Source of the DNA: Priestia iocasae
GTDB lineage: Bacteria; Bacillota; Bacilli; Bacillales; Bacillaceae_H
DNA: 64,000 bases
NCBI RefSeq assembly: GCF_016909075.1
Contig: NZ_JAFBFC010000004.1
Coordinates: forward strand, 477,538 to 541,537
Direction: 5' to 3'
Of the stretch, positions 54,184 through 63,877 are shown in pieces. The notes below the pieces were generated by a model. It did no database searches, was not told where the DNA came from, and saw only the letters and a list, made by a program, of their open reading frames with translations. The first letter of the stretch is position 1, and each line of letters begins with the position of its first letter. The position numbers and the translations under genes were made by a program.

Positions 54184-54489
54184 ATGTAACTCAAACTCCT
54201 TACTATAAAATCTTTATACGTCCCATCATAATACGTTTTTAACCATTTGACTACAAATTGAATCACTTTCATCTGAAAAAGCTTGTAATGTTTTCGTTTG
54301 TTGAATTGTATGATGAACGTATCATCATTTTTCACAATGTAGCGTACTAAATCATTTCACATGTTTCATTTGCTACAAGAATTTTAATAATTTGTGAATT
54401 TTTCAAACTAATATTGTTTATAGCCTCATTCTTTATTATGATATTAGTAAGCTTAATTATCTATCGATGATGGAGGATGAGTACATACA

Positions 54490-54618
54490 ATGAATCAACC
54501 ACGTGTTGAAAAAAGTAAAAAACGAAAACAGTTTGTAGAGAAGCTAAAGCTTAAAGGTATTAAAATCGAATTAACCAAGCCTCGATCGCATTTTTCATCT
54601 CTTTCACTCTCAAAATAA
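54490..54618 (+). CDS. Small basic protein, 42 aa
   Basis: Clean small gene: GGAGGATG at 54471-54478, ATG 54490, TAA 54616-54618, terminator at 54664. The peptide is very basic in its first 30 residues (EKSKKRKQFVEKLKLKGIKIELTK) with a Ser-rich end, so it may bind nucleic acid or ribosome. No family known. The 300 bases before it hold only its promoter region. Confidence 0.6.
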   Translation: MNQPRVEKSKKRKQFVEKLKLKGIKIELTKPRSHFSSLSLSK

Positions 54619-54663
54619 CATCTCGCGTATAACTTCAGTCTTTCTCATATATGTATCATAACG

Positions 54664-54697
54664 GAAGCGGATGATGTTGATCATCCGCTTCTTGCTT
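54664..54697 (+). terminator. Terminator of the 42-aa gene
   Basis: GAAGCGGATGAT pairs with ATCATCCGCTTC around a four-base loop. Confidence 0.85.
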
Positions 54698-54775
54698 ACT
54701 TTCATTGCTCTAATTTCTGACACAAGTTTGTTAAATCCACATCTTATCAAGGTTGTATTTAATCATCAGGTGAAA

Positions 54776-55138
54776 TTACGTTGTAAAAAAGTACAAACCT
54801 AATAATAGAATAAGAAAAATAAGGGCCATTGAAATAACGACAACTGAAGTAGAAGCCGAACGAAATGAGCCGCTATTGATGTCTTTCCGTTTTTTCATGT
54901 AATTAAAGGTAGCAAAGAAAATCATTAACACCCCAATAGAAATAGAAGCAATCATCATTATAACCGTTACATTTTCACGAATAATGCTTCCTACTCCAAA
55001 AAAGTTCACATATAAGCTAACAGCTAAAAATGCCATTCCGACAACAGAGATAGACGTTCGAATCCACGCTAAATATGTTCGTTCGTTAGCTAAATGTTGT
55101 TGAATATACTTCGATTCATCCACGTTTTCCTGTTTCAT
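54776..55138 (-). CDS. DUF202 (YidH family) membrane protein
   Basis: 120 residues with three helices. The motif IQQHLANERTYLAWIRTSISVVGMAFL is the DUF202 signature. Function unknown. GAGAGGG stands before ATG 55138. Confidence 0.9.
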   Translation of the reverse strand: MKQENVDESKYIQQHLANERTYLAWIRTSISVVGMAFLAVSLYVNFFGVGSIIRENVTVIMMIASISIGVLMIFFATFNYMKKRKDINSGSFRSASTSVVVISMALIFLILLLGLYFFTT

Positions 55139-55266
55139 CCCTCTCTCTCCTATCTTTATTCCTTGTTTAGCAATGACTCACGTACAAACATTTCTAGTGT
55201 CACCATTCCTATTGTATTTATGATTCCATTACCAATTATCCTTCTATCATCTATACATAAATACAT

Positions 55267-55311
55267 AAAACACCTTGAAACAATCTAATCGTTTCAAGGT
55301 GTTTTTTCATG
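55267..55311. terminator. Terminator of the chemoreceptor gene
   Basis: AAAACACCTTGAAAC pairs with GTTTCAAGGTGTTTT; T runs on both sides. Confidence 0.88.
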
Positions 55312-56838
55312 TAGGTGATACATGGATTTCATATCATAAATAAGGTTCTCCACATTTTGTCCCAGTTCTGTTAATGATGTTGCAATTTCGTTAACAGAAT
55401 AAGCTGACTCTGTCTGATAATTCATTGATTCAGCAATCGACTCTGATAAACCAAGCGCTTCTTCTGCCACATCACTTACGGTGTGAAGGGACTTTGTTAC
55501 TTCAATAGACCCTTCTCTTAAAAACGTTGATTGAGTCATCACGTCATGAATTTGTGACTCTAACGCTTGAATAGAGGCGGATATATTCGTGAATAGCGAC
55601 TCAGTAGAGTGAACAAATTGAAACGCTTGTGTCACTTCCTCTTTTCCTTTGCTTGATACAATGACCGCTTTTTCAGCTTCTTCTTGAATACTAGTTATTT
55701 TATGATGAATTTGCTCTGCTGCTTCATTACTTATAGAAGCTAATTTTCTTACTTCTTCCGCTACAATCGCAAACCCTTTTCCATGCTCACCTGCTCTCGC
55801 TGCTTCAATCGATGCATTTAAGGCAAGCAAATTGGTTTGCTTTGAGATGTCTGTAATGATAGACACTGAGCTTGAGATATCACTCGAAAGATCACCTAAC
55901 TCTTGGATGATTCCTGCCATTTCGTTTACAACCACCTGCAGACTATCAATTCGTTCTACAATTGTCTTTACGGTTTCCTGACCTTCTGTCGCTCTTCTCG
56001 TCGTTAATTGCGATTCTTGATTCACAGTGGATGTATATTGTGCAATTTGATCAATACCTTGAACCATCTCTTTTAGTAGCTGTTCACTATTTTTCACTTG
56101 CGCAAGTTGCTTCTCTGTATCTTCTTTCATTGAATCTACAGAAGCAGATATTTCATCTATAGCGACAGTAGATTCCATAGAGCCTTTCGTTAGCATCGTA
56201 ACAGTATCATTAATTTGACTTGTTGCTTCCGTTAAACGATTCATAACTTCTATTGATGTTTGAAAATGTTCTTCATTTTGAAGCTTAAGCATCTTTTCAT
56301 ACGTTAACTTTGTATGTAAGAACCAAATGGTTGCACCACTTGTGAAGATTAAAAACAATGCGTGAACAAGTAAAAGTGAAAAATGATAGTCTGTTGTGCC
56401 ACAAAGTAGTTGAGGAAAGAGAAAGTATCCTGCTATGTGCTGAATGGCAAAGATAATGGTACTAACAAGTAATAAAGCAATGGATTCAAAGAAAGCAATA
56501 AATGCAATAACCATAAAAATCGAAAAGTGATATTCAACTAACCCGTTTCCACCAGCTACAATTGAAATACTACTAAACGTCATCGTGAGGGTCACAAATA
56601 ACGGAACTGCCTTTTCTTTTTTTAATCGATTCAGCACAACCGAGATAATCAGCAGGATAATAGGCAACAGAAAAAATACATCTTGAAGCAGACTCATGCC
56701 AGCTCCTATATCTCCTATCCCCTTCATAAGGTGATAAGATTCTAAAAAGTGAAACTGTCGATGTAATACGTGAGTGAGAATAGATAAGAAAACCGTAAAG
56801 CTTGCTAATACGATCATACGTGTGTGTTTTTGAATCAT
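55294..56838 (-). CDS. Methyl-accepting chemotaxis protein with multi-helix N-terminal sensor
   Basis: 514 residues. The first 190 form about six membrane helices with almost no extracytoplasmic domain, so sensing is probably within or near the membrane. The cytoplasmic part (200-500) is a methylated coiled coil with the CheA/CheW hairpin tip [20 protein letters not shown] and the upstream [25 protein letters not shown] is not evident. ATG 56838 follows GGAG. The gene has a long leader with a c-di-GMP-II-like riboswitch. Confidence 0.92.
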   Translation of the reverse strand: MIQKHTRMIVLASFTVFLSILTHVLHRQFHFLESYHLMKGIGDIGAGMSLLQDVFFLLPIILLIISVVLNRLKKEKAVPLFVTLTMTFSSISIVAGGNGLVEYHFSIFMVIAFIAFFESIALLLVSTIIFAIQHIAGYFLFPQLLCGTTDYHFSLLLVHALFLIFTSGATIWFLHTKLTYEKMLKLQNEEHFQTSIEVMNRLTEATSQINDTVTMLTKGSMESTVAIDEISASVDSMKEDTEKQLAQVKNSEQLLKEMVQGIDQIAQYTSTVNQESQLTTRRATEGQETVKTIVERIDSLQVVVNEMAGIIQELGDLSSDISSSVSIITDISKQTNLLALNASIEAARAGEHGKGFAIVAEEVRKLASISNEAAEQIHHKITSIQEEAEKAVIVSSKGKEEVTQAFQFVHSTESLFTNISASIQALESQIHDVMTQSTFLREGSIEVTKSLHTVSDVAEEALGLSESIAESMNYQTESAYSVNEIATSLTELGQNVENLIYDMKSMYHLHEKTP

Positions 56839-56890
56839 TTCTTTTCTCCTTTCTCGCCTTTTACATAGGATGAGTGGGTTTCATTCCATA

Positions 56891-56982
56891 AAAAAAGACC
56901 ATACAAGAAAGTATGATCGGTTGCACTACTAGCTCCAAACAACCCAAGTGCCCACATACAGGTTGCTTTTCAACGCTTCTTC
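56891..56982 (-). promoter_or_regulatory. Candidate c-di-GMP-II-like riboswitch and terminator in the chemoreceptor leader
   Basis: Minus-strand RNA contains GGGCACUU (56953-56946) and UAGUAGUGCAACCGA (56930-56916), the conserved core of c-di-GMP-II aptamers, separated by 15 bases as in the Clostridium example I recall. Next comes GAUCAUAC..GUAUGGUC followed by six U (56918-56891), an intrinsic terminator. GUAUG at 56959-56955 could pair with the same CAUAC, giving alternative folds. The 5' conserved segment is only weakly recognisable. Confidence 0.62.
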
Positions 56983-57017
56983 ATTTTATAGGAATATTGA
57001 GTTAAGACGATGTTCCT

Positions 57018-57046
57018 ATAATAATAAATCAGCAATCATCTGACAA
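57018..57046 (-). promoter_or_regulatory. Promoter of the chemoreceptor leader
   Basis: TTGTCA (57046-57041), 17 bases, TATTAT (57023-57018) on the minus strand. Start of transcription near 57011, giving a 5' leader of about 170 bases that covers the riboswitch-like element. Confidence 0.65.
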
Positions 57047-57125
57047 GTAGTTTATATGTCATTTATTAAATAAATCGACATTTTTTTCCTAAAAAGGAGT
57101 TTAACCTTTATATGTACACCTGTTC

Positions 57126-57911
57126 TCAATGAACATTTTTTTGAAAGATATCAAACCAAATTTTGACGGAGGTTACCATAATCACAACGGCTAAAATCAC
57201 TTGTAGTGACTTTGTTTTCGTCTTTTGACCTATATAGGCACCAAGTGGAGCTGCCAATATACTTGCAAGGACGATCATCAATGCTGGTAAAAAGAGAATT
57301 TGCCCTGTTGTTAACTTTCCAATGGTTGTCCCAATTGACGAAATACCTGTAATGGCAAGAGAGCTTGCGATGGTTACCCGAATTGGTAGGTGTAGAATAG
57401 AAATCATGATGGGAACGAGTAAAAAAGCCCCTCCTGCTCCAACAATACCACCACCTATTCCAACTAGAAGAGAAAGAGAAATCGCAAGTGGCTTAGAAAA
57501 CGTCACTTGATCATTTTCCACTTCTGCTGTTTTAGGAAGCAGTAAAAGAAAAGCTGCGATTGTTGCCATGATAGCATAGATAAAGTTAATCACTCGTTCT
57601 TCAACATGAAAGGAAGCGGTACTGCCAATTAAACTTCCAATAAGGACACTTAGCCCCATACATAAAATAAGAGGTAGATGTAAGTAACCATTCTTCCGAT
57701 AAGAAAATGCACCAATCACCGATGCTGATAAGGCTTGTACAGCACCAATACCAGCTACATCATGTGCTTGAAACACCCCTACTCCCAATATAGGAGGAAC
57801 GAAGAGTAACAAAGGATACAAAATGACCGATCCACCAATACCAAGCATTCCAGCTAAAAAAGAACCAATAAAACCAATCCCAAACACCGTAATCATTAAC
57901 TCAAATTCCAT
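57126..57911 (-). CDS. TauE/SafE family (TSUP) membrane exporter
   Basis: Seven to eight helices, 261 residues; two repeats beginning GFIGSFLAGMLGIGGSVILYPLLL and LLVGIGGGIVGAGGAFLLVPIMI are the family signature. Members export sulfite, sulfoacetate or other sulfur anions. AGGTG selects ATG 57911. About 4 kb from the CstR-like gene, not in its operon. Confidence 0.9.
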   Translation of the reverse strand: MEFELMITVFGIGFIGSFLAGMLGIGGSVILYPLLLFVPPILGVGVFQAHDVAGIGAVQALSASVIGAFSYRKNGYLHLPLILCMGLSVLIGSLIGSTASFHVEERVINFIYAIMATIAAFLLLLPKTAEVENDQVTFSKPLAISLSLLVGIGGGIVGAGGAFLLVPIMISILHLPIRVTIASSLAITGISSIGTTIGKLTTGQILFLPALMIVLASILAAPLGAYIGQKTKTKSLQVILAVVIMVTSVKIWFDIFQKNVH

Positions 57912-58119
57912 GTTATCACCTGCTGCCTCATACACTCTTTTTTGTATTGTGCAATGAAAAATCCCCTTCTATGTATACTCTATCCTTACAATTTCATTAC
58001 AGTTTAAGTGTAACAGACTTAAATGAAGAAAATCGTAAAAAGAGAATAAATAAGAATGTTCTTATTATTTGTTTTTTTATGGTAAGATAAAAAGAAATGT
58101 CAATAGGTGGGGAATGTCG

Positions 58120-58692
58120 ATGTTTGAACTAAAGATAAATGATGAGTTAAAACTAAGGCTGGTTGAGCATGAGGATGCTATTTCGTTAACTGAATTAATT
58201 AACGAATCAAGGGATTATTTACGTTCATGGCTCCCATGGGTAGATGGTATCCAACATGCTTCAGATTACGATGACATCATTCCTCAATGGTACAATCAAT
58301 ATCTTGATAACCAAGGGTTTCAAGCCGTGATTGTCTACCAAAATCAAATTGTTGGAATGGTAGGATTTCATGGAATTAACTGGGCAAATCAAAGCACGAG
58401 CATTGGATATTGGATTGGAGAGCGCTTTCAAAATAAGGGCATTATGACTAAATCAGTTGTTACCTGCCTATCTTATGCATTTGCTATACTTGGTTTGCAT
58501 CGAGTGGAAATTCGCTGTGGCGTCAACAATGTAAAAAGCCGTGCGATCCCTGAACGACTTGGCTTCACACATGAAGGCACCGCACGTGATGGAGAGTATC
58601 TATATAATCATTATCATGATTTAGCGATTTACAGTCTCCTCTCACATGAATGGGATCAACTTCAAGAAAATAAAGCATCTTCTTCACAATAA
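58120..58692 (+). CDS. GNAT acetyltransferase, RimL-like
   Basis: GGTGGGG at 58106-58112 fits ATG 58120, seven bases away; longer starts overlap it. 190 residues: LRLVEHEDAISLTELINESRDYLRSWLPWVDG, SIGYWIGERFQNKGIMTKSV (CoA loop) and LHRVEIRCGVNNVKSRAIPERLGFTHEG are typical of ribosomal-protein-serine acetyltransferases (RimL/YdaF). Single gene. Confidence 0.9.
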   Translation: MFELKINDELKLRLVEHEDAISLTELINESRDYLRSWLPWVDGIQHASDYDDIIPQWYNQYLDNQGFQAVIVYQNQIVGMVGFHGINWANQSTSIGYWIGERFQNKGIMTKSVVTCLSYAFAILGLHRVEIRCGVNNVKSRAIPERLGFTHEGTARDGEYLYNHYHDLAIYSLLSHEWDQLQENKASSSQ

Positions 58693-58693
58693 C

Positions 58694-58720
58694 GGATGGA
58701 ATTACCATCCTTTTTTATTT
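58694..58720 (+). terminator. Terminator of the RimL-like gene
   Basis: GGATGG pairs with CCATCC, followed by a T run. Confidence 0.75.
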
Positions 58721-59440
58721 TCCTTCCTCCTCATCTTCCCAATCTTCTTCATCTAACGGTATAACACCGGCTTCAGGGTCTATGATTGGTGTATAAGCTT
58801 TTAAAAACTGATGAAGATGAGCCGCTAACTCGGTTAATTGTTGAACCTGTAATGCTTCTTCTTGCTCTGATAAACGCTCGGATTGAAAAATAAGCTCGTA
58901 ATTTGGAAGTTCAATCGTGATCATATATAAACCACCTTCTAATACGTAATAGCAAAGTTTTGGGCCACGGCGGCTATATGATACATATAAATCCATATGA
59001 TAATCATGCTTTCCTTGCGAGATTTTCACATCTATTTCTTGGTTTTCAAGCCAACATGTAATATCTTGCATAAGTGACCAACCAAAATGCTCAATTTTCA
59101 ACTCTTCCTCTTCTCCATCTAAGCTTCCGTGATAAATCGCATCTTTTAATGTGAGCCATTCAGACCAAAAGACCGCTTTTTGAAAGAGAGATGGAGCTGT
59201 TGTTGACTGAATGGTTGGACCATAATGATGAAAGGAAACCTTTTCATAAAACCCATCTTCTTCAAATTCCCAATAATAGGTTAACGTTGCATCTGGTGTT
59301 ACAACAAAAGAAGCAAGTGGAACAATCGCGTAGGCTCTTTGATCCCCTGTTTGTACTTCATGAGCAAGCGGGGGCATATTTTTTTGCTGACGAAAAGCTA
59401 AAAATTCGCTCCACGTAAATCGATGAAAAATTGTCATCAT
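58715..59440 (-). CDS. Hypothetical protein, 241 aa
   Basis: AGGAGGAG selects ATG 59440, six codons into the longest frame. Soluble, beta-rich, with many Trp/Tyr/His and a strongly acidic C-terminus (PLDEEDWEDEEEGK). No family recognised. Single gene, convergent with the RimL-like gene. Confidence 0.7.
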   Translation of the reverse strand: MMTIFHRFTWSEFLAFRQQKNMPPLAHEVQTGDQRAYAIVPLASFVVTPDATLTYYWEFEEDGFYEKVSFHHYGPTIQSTTAPSLFQKAVFWSEWLTLKDAIYHGSLDGEEEELKIEHFGWSLMQDITCWLENQEIDVKISQGKHDYHMDLYVSYSRRGPKLCYYVLEGGLYMITIELPNYELIFQSERLSEQEEALQVQQLTELAAHLHQFLKAYTPIIDPEAGVIPLDEEDWEDEEEGK

Positions 59441-59600
59441 TACTCTCCTCCTTTTCACCTATCACTACGATATTAAGATAGGACACCGTTTAGAAGCTAA
59501 GACACGCTAATCGTTGTGTTTTAACTCTTTTTACCTCCTTCCACGATCACTTTATCATCATGTACATCCTTTCAAGCGATTTAGAGATAACACACAAAAT

Positions 59601-59628
59601 AAAAAAGCGAGAACACTCTCGCTTTTTT
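59601..59628 (-). terminator. Terminator of the penicillin acylase gene
   Basis: AAAAAAGCGAG pairs with CTCGCTTTTTT around a short loop. Confidence 0.82.
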
Positions 59629-61993
59629 AAGGAATCAAGGTTAACGTTGTGCCATGTGGATCATCAATCTTTGTTTCATGATACATTCCTTCTACCCAAG
59701 CCTCTGTTTGGTTACTATACCACTTACTCTTTACATGACCAGATTGACCCGGACCGACAAGATGATAGCCTTTACTTGTATCATTCATATCGATAACAAA
59801 TCGCCATGATCCACCGTGATTGACCATTCCTGTTTCATCATTCCATCCGACAGCTTGAACTGTTACACGACTGCCAGCAACCGGTAAAGGAGCTTGGCGA
59901 TTGAAAATTGATTTTAGTGCAGGGACACTTGAAAGTGGATGAACAAATGAAATTTGATGATAGTCTCCCCATTTCCACGCTTCCACCTTCTCTCCAAACT
60001 CATTCGTAAGGTCCTCAACAGTATGGGTAAGAGATGATGTTAAGATTTTTTGTAAGCCGCCTTTTTCATCAATCCAAGTGATGGACTCGCCTTTGTAACT
60101 TTTACGAAGCAACTCATCAATGATTTGCCCTCTTCCTTTAAATAAAGCTAAAAGCTCTGGTGAAAGTTCTGCTGCAAACAACGTGTCATCAATTTCCTTC
60201 ATCCAACGGTGAAAAATTAACGGTGCTGCTTGATTTATACGATCTTGATAATTCCAGCTCTTTAACTGTTGTAAAGCCGCTTTTTCCTGTGAATCAAGCT
60301 CTGTATGACGCAATGCATCAAGAAAGAGTGGAACAAATTCTTCTGCTTGTAAGTTGTATGGATCCATTTGCAAGGCTTTCATGTCTTCTACTGTCAGCTT
60401 GTCTTTCTCATTTAACACTTGCTGAATTCGCATTTGACGATATGGCTGTGCCCATACGTGACTAATATGATAAGGGTATTGATGATCAATGACTTTATTA
60501 TTGGCCGTTGAGATGAAGCCTTCTTTTGGATTAATGGTGTGAGGAAGTTCATTAAACGGAATAAATCCTTCCCACTCATACTCGTTCGTCCAACCTGGTA
60601 CAGGAAGCAATCCATCCCCTTTTTTACGAATTGGGATTCGTCCGTTTGCTTTATAAGCAATCGTTCCATCTTTATGAGCAAACACAAAGTTCTGTGCAGG
60701 TGTATGGAACTGCTCAAGTGCTTGTTCAAATTCAGCCCAGCTTTTCGCTTTGTTCATATTTACTATTGCTTCTAATTCATTTGATGGATCAAGTGCTGTC
60801 CATCTTAAGGAGAATACCGTATTGTCTTTGTTCTCATATGCAAATTCTGAAAGGACAGGACCATGACGCGTAATGGTTACTTCATATGGAATGGTTTCAC
60901 CCTCTTTGACGACAATAGGCTCTGAAATCACATCTGCTTTTTCCCACTTGTTGTTATATAAAAACTCATCTTTTTTGTCTGGATGTCGCTTTTCGATGTA
61001 TAAATCTTGTACATCTGGACCTGTATTCGTGACGCCCCAAGCAATTGTATCGTTATGACCTAGAATAATTCCGGGGATACCAGCGAGTATGACACCGCTT
61101 ACATTTAAGTTCAGCGTTTGTAAATGCGTTTGATACCAAATAGATGGGGTCGCTAATGATAAATGGGGATCATCTGCTAGAATAGGCTTTCCTGATTCAC
61201 TTTTCTCACCACTTATGACCCAGTTATTGCTTCCATTAAATTCTGGTGGGATAACGGCTGTAGCGAAGCTTTTCTCGACATCCACGGACTCTTCCTTGAC
61301 GATTGTTGGTGCTTCTTTTGGGTACGTTGGAAACAGTTCATACGCTTTCTCTTTTGGGAATTGCTTTAGAAGTTCATAGCGAAATGCTTGACCTTGCCAA
61401 TGCCCCCCTAAATCAAAAGCCATATATTTGCCGATAGTAAGTGAGTCAACAGGCGTCCACTTCTCTGGCTGATAGCCTAAAAGTGTAAACTCCACTGGCA
61501 ACGGATGATGTGTAAGGTACGCATTGACACCTTCTGCATACCATGCAAGAATTTGCTTTGCTTCTTCTGAATAGATGTCATAAGAAGCAATTGCGGCTCG
61601 TCTTAATCCAAGTGTACGAAAGTACTTATCGCGATTGACTGCTGCTTCTCCAACAACTTCACTTAATCGTCCTGACGCTTGTCTTCTGCTTAAATCCATT
61701 TGAAACATGCGGTCTTGGGCGGTTACAAATCCTTGTGCGATATACAGATCTCGTTCGGTTTCTGCTTGAATATGTGGAACTCCTTGTTCGTCCCTTACAA
61801 CCGTTACAGGGTGTTCAAGACCTTTGATTTGAAGTGTACCTGACGTTTGTGGAGCTGAACGAGTAATGTACCATTCAATCGTAAATATTGTCCCTAAACC
61901 TACCAGTGTCAAAATAGAAAAGGTCCATAAGCTAATTATGAACATCTTTCGTTTACGCTGCTGTTTTTTATGAAGTAAAACTTCCATCTTCAT
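59627..61993 (-). CDS. Penicillin acylase family (Ntn) hydrolase, membrane-anchored
   Basis: 788-residue precursor of the penicillin G/V acylase or acyl-homoserine-lactone acylase superfamily. N-terminal anchor (about 18-40) puts it outside the cell. NGSNNWVISG holds the nucleophile Ser255, exposed by autocleavage between Gly254 and Ser255; alpha chain before, beta chain after. Other family features: VVRDEQGVPHI, GFVTAQDRMFQMDLSRRQ, ILADDPHLSL and GVTNTGPDVQDLY. Substrate (beta-lactam, AHL or peptide) is unknown. ATG 61987 may be the start because GGGGGG abuts 61993. Confidence 0.9.
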   Translation of the reverse strand: MKMEVLLHKKQQRKRKMFIISLWTFSILTLVGLGTIFTIEWYITRSAPQTSGTLQIKGLEHPVTVVRDEQGVPHIQAETERDLYIAQGFVTAQDRMFQMDLSRRQASGRLSEVVGEAAVNRDKYFRTLGLRRAAIASYDIYSEEAKQILAWYAEGVNAYLTHHPLPVEFTLLGYQPEKWTPVDSLTIGKYMAFDLGGHWQGQAFRYELLKQFPKEKAYELFPTYPKEAPTIVKEESVDVEKSFATAVIPPEFNGSNNWVISGEKSESGKPILADDPHLSLATPSIWYQTHLQTLNLNVSGVILAGIPGIILGHNDTIAWGVTNTGPDVQDLYIEKRHPDKKDEFLYNNKWEKADVISEPIVVKEGETIPYEVTITRHGPVLSEFAYENKDNTVFSLRWTALDPSNELEAIVNMNKAKSWAEFEQALEQFHTPAQNFVFAHKDGTIAYKANGRIPIRKKGDGLLPVPGWTNEYEWEGFIPFNELPHTINPKEGFISTANNKVIDHQYPYHISHVWAQPYRQMRIQQVLNEKDKLTVEDMKALQMDPYNLQAEEFVPLFLDALRHTELDSQEKAALQQLKSWNYQDRINQAAPLIFHRWMKEIDDTLFAAELSPELLALFKGRGQIIDELLRKSYKGESITWIDEKGGLQKILTSSLTHTVEDLTNEFGEKVEAWKWGDYHQISFVHPLSSVPALKSIFNRQAPLPVAGSRVTVQAVGWNDETGMVNHGGSWRFVIDMNDTSKGYHLVGPGQSGHVKSKWYSNQTEAWVEGMYHETKIDDPHGTTLTLIP

Positions 61994-62189
61994 CCCCCCT
62001 AAAGCTAACAGTTCGCTTGAAGAGACAAAGTTCCTTCTATCTCCAAAACTTTTTACGCTCGTTTACCGAAAGACAGGGATCTCTACCGTTGTCATAGTAA
62101 TGCTTATTTTGTTTTACAAAAACTAGATTATGACTGAACATTTATTGTCGGATTAAGTGTTTATGATAAGTCTACTTACAAGAGGCTGT

Positions 62190-62224
62190 CTGAAGAAATC
62201 TCTTTCTCTCTTCAGACAGCCTCT
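62190..62224. terminator. Hairpin downstream of the Nudix gene
   Basis: AGAGGCTGTCTGAAGA pairs with TCTTCAGACAGCCTCT. No T run, so termination is uncertain; the AGGCTGTCTGA sequence is reminiscent of the AGGCTG ends of the dispersed repeats. Confidence 0.6.
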
Positions 62225-62226
62225 CA

Positions 62227-62691
62227 TTAATTTGTATCTCCAATATATGTAGGAACGTGTTCACCAAATCGATAGCTTAAAATAAGCTTTTTCAATGCCG
62301 CAGGATAGACTCTCTTTTCAAGCAGTGAATGAACAGAGATCCATTCAGCTCCAAGTTGACCGGAGTCAGGCAACACACCATTTTGAATGTGTGCAGCAGG
62401 ATTTTTTAGTGTGCAATGATAAATAAATTCTACTTGGTGAATATGATGGTCGGTTTCTGAGAATTCATGGTTTTTTCCAATGTACTCGCGGACAAATGCA
62501 AGGGAACCTATTGTTACTTCTGCACCAATTTCTTCAACGCACTCTCGCTGAAGCGCATCAATGATAGGTTCCTGATAGTCTTGCCCTCCACCTGGAAGAG
62601 CATAATAGCCCCCTTCTTCATCTTCGTACTTTAACAATAGTACTCGTTCGTCTTCCATGATTAATGCTTTTGCTGAGTTGCGAATCGTCAA
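62227..62691 (-). CDS. Nudix hydrolase
   Basis: Nudix box GX5EX7REX2EEXG is intact (GGQDYQEPIIDALQRECVEEIG, residues 34-56). TTG 62691 follows GGGGGTG. 154 residues; hydrolyses a nucleoside diphosphate-linked compound, actual substrate unknown. Single gene. Confidence 0.9.
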   Translation of the reverse strand: MTIRNSAKALIMEDERVLLLKYEDEEGGYYALPGGGQDYQEPIIDALQRECVEEIGAEVTIGSLAFVREYIGKNHEFSETDHHIHQVEFIYHCTLKNPAAHIQNGVLPDSGQLGAEWISVHSLLEKRVYPAALKKLILSYRFGEHVPTYIGDTN

Positions 62692-62784
62692 CTCTCACAC
62701 CCCCAAAGTGTTGTATATAAAGTTTCACATCCCATCACTAGTTTACTATATTTTCTATTTTGTTTGTGTAAAAACTCAGAAAAT

Positions 62785-62800
62785 ATTAAAGCGCTTTCAA
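62785..62800. promoter_or_regulatory. Candidate CcpA binding site (cre) upstream of the YitT gene
   Basis: TTGAAAGCGCTTTAAT on the minus strand matches the cre consensus WTGNAANCGNWNNCAW with one mismatch. It lies 177 bases before ATG 62977 and 94 bases upstream of the Nudix start. Confidence 0.5.
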
Positions 62801-62976
62801 TTAACATGTTAATTTTCTAAGATAATAGAAATTTATGAAAATTCAATCCAAATGTCAGGTTGTCTATCAGACCCCTTACAAACTGTTGAGAAATGTAGTA
62901 AAATAGGAATTGTAGTTTTTTTACATTGTCTATTAATGATTAATTTTAGCATAAAAATACATAAAGGAGTATGATT

Positions 62977-63609
62977 ATGAATTCAACAAAACAATGGTTG
63001 CACATCACAATTGGTTGCTTGCTTGTATCCATTGGTGTCTATTTACTAAACACTTCTAATTTAGTTATTGGCGGGACAGCAGGCATGAGCATTATCATGC
63101 AACACATCACAAATATCTCATTTGGTGTTCTTTTCTTCATTATTAATCTACCATTCTATTTCATGGCCGTTACACAAATTGGCTTACAATTTACTATACG
63201 TAGCTTTATTAGTGTTAGTATATTATCTGTTTTATCAGATTTTCTAGCAGCATTTGTTACGATTGAACTTCCACACCCACTTGTTGGCGCTATTGCTGGA
63301 GGTCTTTTCGTTGGATTTGGTCTCATCTTTCTCTTCCGTAACGGCTCTTCATTAGGCGGCATTAACATGCTTTGTGTCTTCCTTGATAAACGTTTTGGAA
63401 TCAATCCTGGTAAAACGATGTTAGCAACTGACGTCATTATTGTTGGTTCTGCTACAGCTGTATTTGGTATCGCACAAGTGTTATATTCACTTGTTGGGAT
63501 TTTTGTGATGAGCGCCGTGCTTGGACGTTATCACAAAAAATCACCAATCGAACAAAACAATCAACATCTTGAAGAAGAAGCAACGTACGGACGTGAAAGT
63601 CAAGCTTAA
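62977..63609 (+). CDS. YitT family membrane protein
   Basis: AAAGGAG at 62963-62969 fits ATG 62977, seven bases away, better than ATG 62971. Six helices, 210 residues: GCLLVSIGVYLLNTSNLVIGGTAGMSIIM, LFVGFGLIFLFRNGSSLGGINMLCVFL and GKTMLATDVIIVG are YitT/DUF161 features. No DUF2179 domain. Function unknown. Paralogue of the protein at 24519. Confidence 0.88.
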   Translation: MNSTKQWLHITIGCLLVSIGVYLLNTSNLVIGGTAGMSIIMQHITNISFGVLFFIINLPFYFMAVTQIGLQFTIRSFISVSILSVLSDFLAAFVTIELPHPLVGAIAGGLFVGFGLIFLFRNGSSLGGINMLCVFLDKRFGINPGKTMLATDVIIVGSATAVFGIAQVLYSLVGIFVMSAVLGRYHKKSPIEQNNQHLEEEATYGRESQA

Positions 63610-63670
63610 CAAAAAACGCATAACAGCTTTCCAAAAGTTGTTCAGATTACTTTGAAAAGCATTAGAAATC

Positions 63671-63709
63671 GAGTATAAAGCCACAAAGGTTTTATACTCT
63701 TTTTTTTGA
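63671..63709 (+). terminator. Terminator of the YitT gene
   Basis: GAGTATAAA pairs with TTTATACTC, followed by eight T. Confidence 0.85.
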
Positions 63710-63877
63710 AACGTAAAGGCAGTTATTGTTTTCATTCCCGAATTAACAGAATGGCACTAGCTAACACTACTTTGTTATTTCGAATGCGATTAAGGTAATT
63801 TGAGCGGTAAAAATTAATAAAAACAATAGGAAATTTATGTTAAAATAGTGAAGAGAAATGGTTAATCATTTAATTAT

